A stretch of 64,000 nt of DNA, from assembly GCA_036785705.1 (NCBI GenBank), contig JAWUZG010000029.1:14151501-14215500 (forward strand), written 5' to 3'. A model generated the notes under the pieces. It was not told where the DNA came from. It saw nothing but the letters and a program-made list of their open reading frames with translations, and did not search any database. Numbering within the stretch: the first letter of the stretch is position 1; the number at the start of each line of letters is the position of its first letter. Shown in pieces: positions 63,301 to 64,000 of the stretch. Made by a program: the position numbers and the translations under genes. This DNA comes from Acanthornis magna. Taxonomy: Eukaryota; Chordata; Aves; Passeriformes; Acanthizidae.

Positions 63301-64000
63301 TCCACCAATGCAGGATGTTTCTGCAGGTGAGACCTTGTTCTTGGTTTTCTAAAAAACAGGTGCCACTGCAGCTGCTGTGGTCTTTGTCTCCTCGGGGGTG
63401 GGTAGTGAGCACAGTAAGCCAGGAACAAGGGTCACAACCTGGTGGATAGTTGGACATGCATGAGCTGAATTGGCCGACTAGTTTTGCTCAAATTCCTTTG
63501 TGTCAGGAAAAACCATGTCTGAAGCAATTTGCCAGGAATGCAATGCCCGGGAATTCAGGCACAGGACAACCAGGAACACCCTGCAGTGAAACATGGTCTC
63601 AGAACTGCTGGGCACCCATACAAGGCACAAGTTTTGCCAGCTGAAACCCCCTGAAATCCAGCTGTTTCAGCAGGGCAGTCCTGCAGGTATGTGACTGTGT
63701 AGCTTCACGGAAGGGTGAGCAAGTGCTGCAACACAGGAGGCATTGTCTGCTTGCAAATAGTGCTTTTAGCTGCTTCAAAGATCAGGTGAAACACTAGTAC
63801 TTGTTAAAGAAACCTAATCCAGCTGACTACTGTTGTGTGATAAATGATCTCCTGTGATCTCTCCCTTCATCAGAAGCTTTAATATTTTCGTGGTACATAA
63901 AGTTGACCTCTAATTAAAATCAACATATTTCCTCCAGGATTCTGTACAGTTTCCTGAGAGCATATAGGCGTGTTTTCGTATACTTTTTTCTAAAATAAAA
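60326..64000 (+). other. First intron of the signal-peptide gene
   Basis: No further exon recognised up to the window end. It contains one CR1 fragment. Frames at 63099-63449 and elsewhere have no protein signature. Confidence 0.6.
60738..60983 (+). mobile_element. CR1 LINE fragment, 3' end
   Basis: Includes GAGAAATTTAGGTTCGATAT, TAGGAAGAAATTG, ACACTGGAACAGGTTGCC and GAGAGGTTGTGGATACCCCA, ending AGCATTCTATGAGTC. It is 5'-truncated. Confidence 0.92.

Overview
The window is vertebrate nuclear DNA, most likely from a passerine bird. The genes are split into short exons with GT/AG introns. At least five CR1-type LINE fragments are present, the characteristic avian retrotransposon. The two promoter regions are CpG islands. 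The kinase gene in the middle belongs to the PAK3-like (PAK3L) family, whose large expansion is known from zebra finch. No bacterial or viral gene, tRNA, rRNA or CRISPR array was found.

Layout, left to right. 1-3812 is intron of a gene on the + strand. 3813-5086 is its last coding exon: a long acidic Ser/Thr-rich ectodomain, one membrane span and a His-rich tail. I assign it to SUSD5, partly because SUSD5 is the convergent neighbour of CRTAP in other vertebrates. From 5.4 to 14.4 kb lies intergenic or 3' UTR sequence with one CR1 copy. 14381-34095 (- strand) is the complete CRTAP gene, seven coding exons giving 395 residues, with its CpG-island promoter at about 33.5-34.4 kb. From 34.4 to 39.3 kb lie poly-T tracts, a possible LTR and a diverged 0.4 kb direct duplication.

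39335-47423 (- strand) holds ten exons of a PAK3-like kinase, all in phase with canonical splice sites, plus a probable 38-base exon at 47854-47891. They encode a full kinase domain. Just upstream are decayed relics of the CRIB/autoinhibitory exons, one with an in-frame stop. The catalytic half is therefore intact while the regulatory half has been lost. A GC-rich open segment at 52848-53110 could supply a new N-terminus, since it ends at a good donor in the right phase. From 53 to 59 kb no gene is recognised. A second CpG island (about 59.5-60.55 kb) has CCAAT boxes and two near-consensus ER-stress elements. It drives a + strand gene whose first coding exon (60220-60325) encodes a signal peptide and an acidic start, most like PDIA4 (ERp72). 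The rest of the window is its first intron.

CRTAP and the proposed PDIA4 both act in the endoplasmic reticulum, but nothing here shows coregulation. The point of greatest interest is the PAK3-like gene: a kinase that appears to have lost its Nck, CDC42/RAC and PIX docking modules as well as its autoinhibitory region, and whose start exon is unknown.
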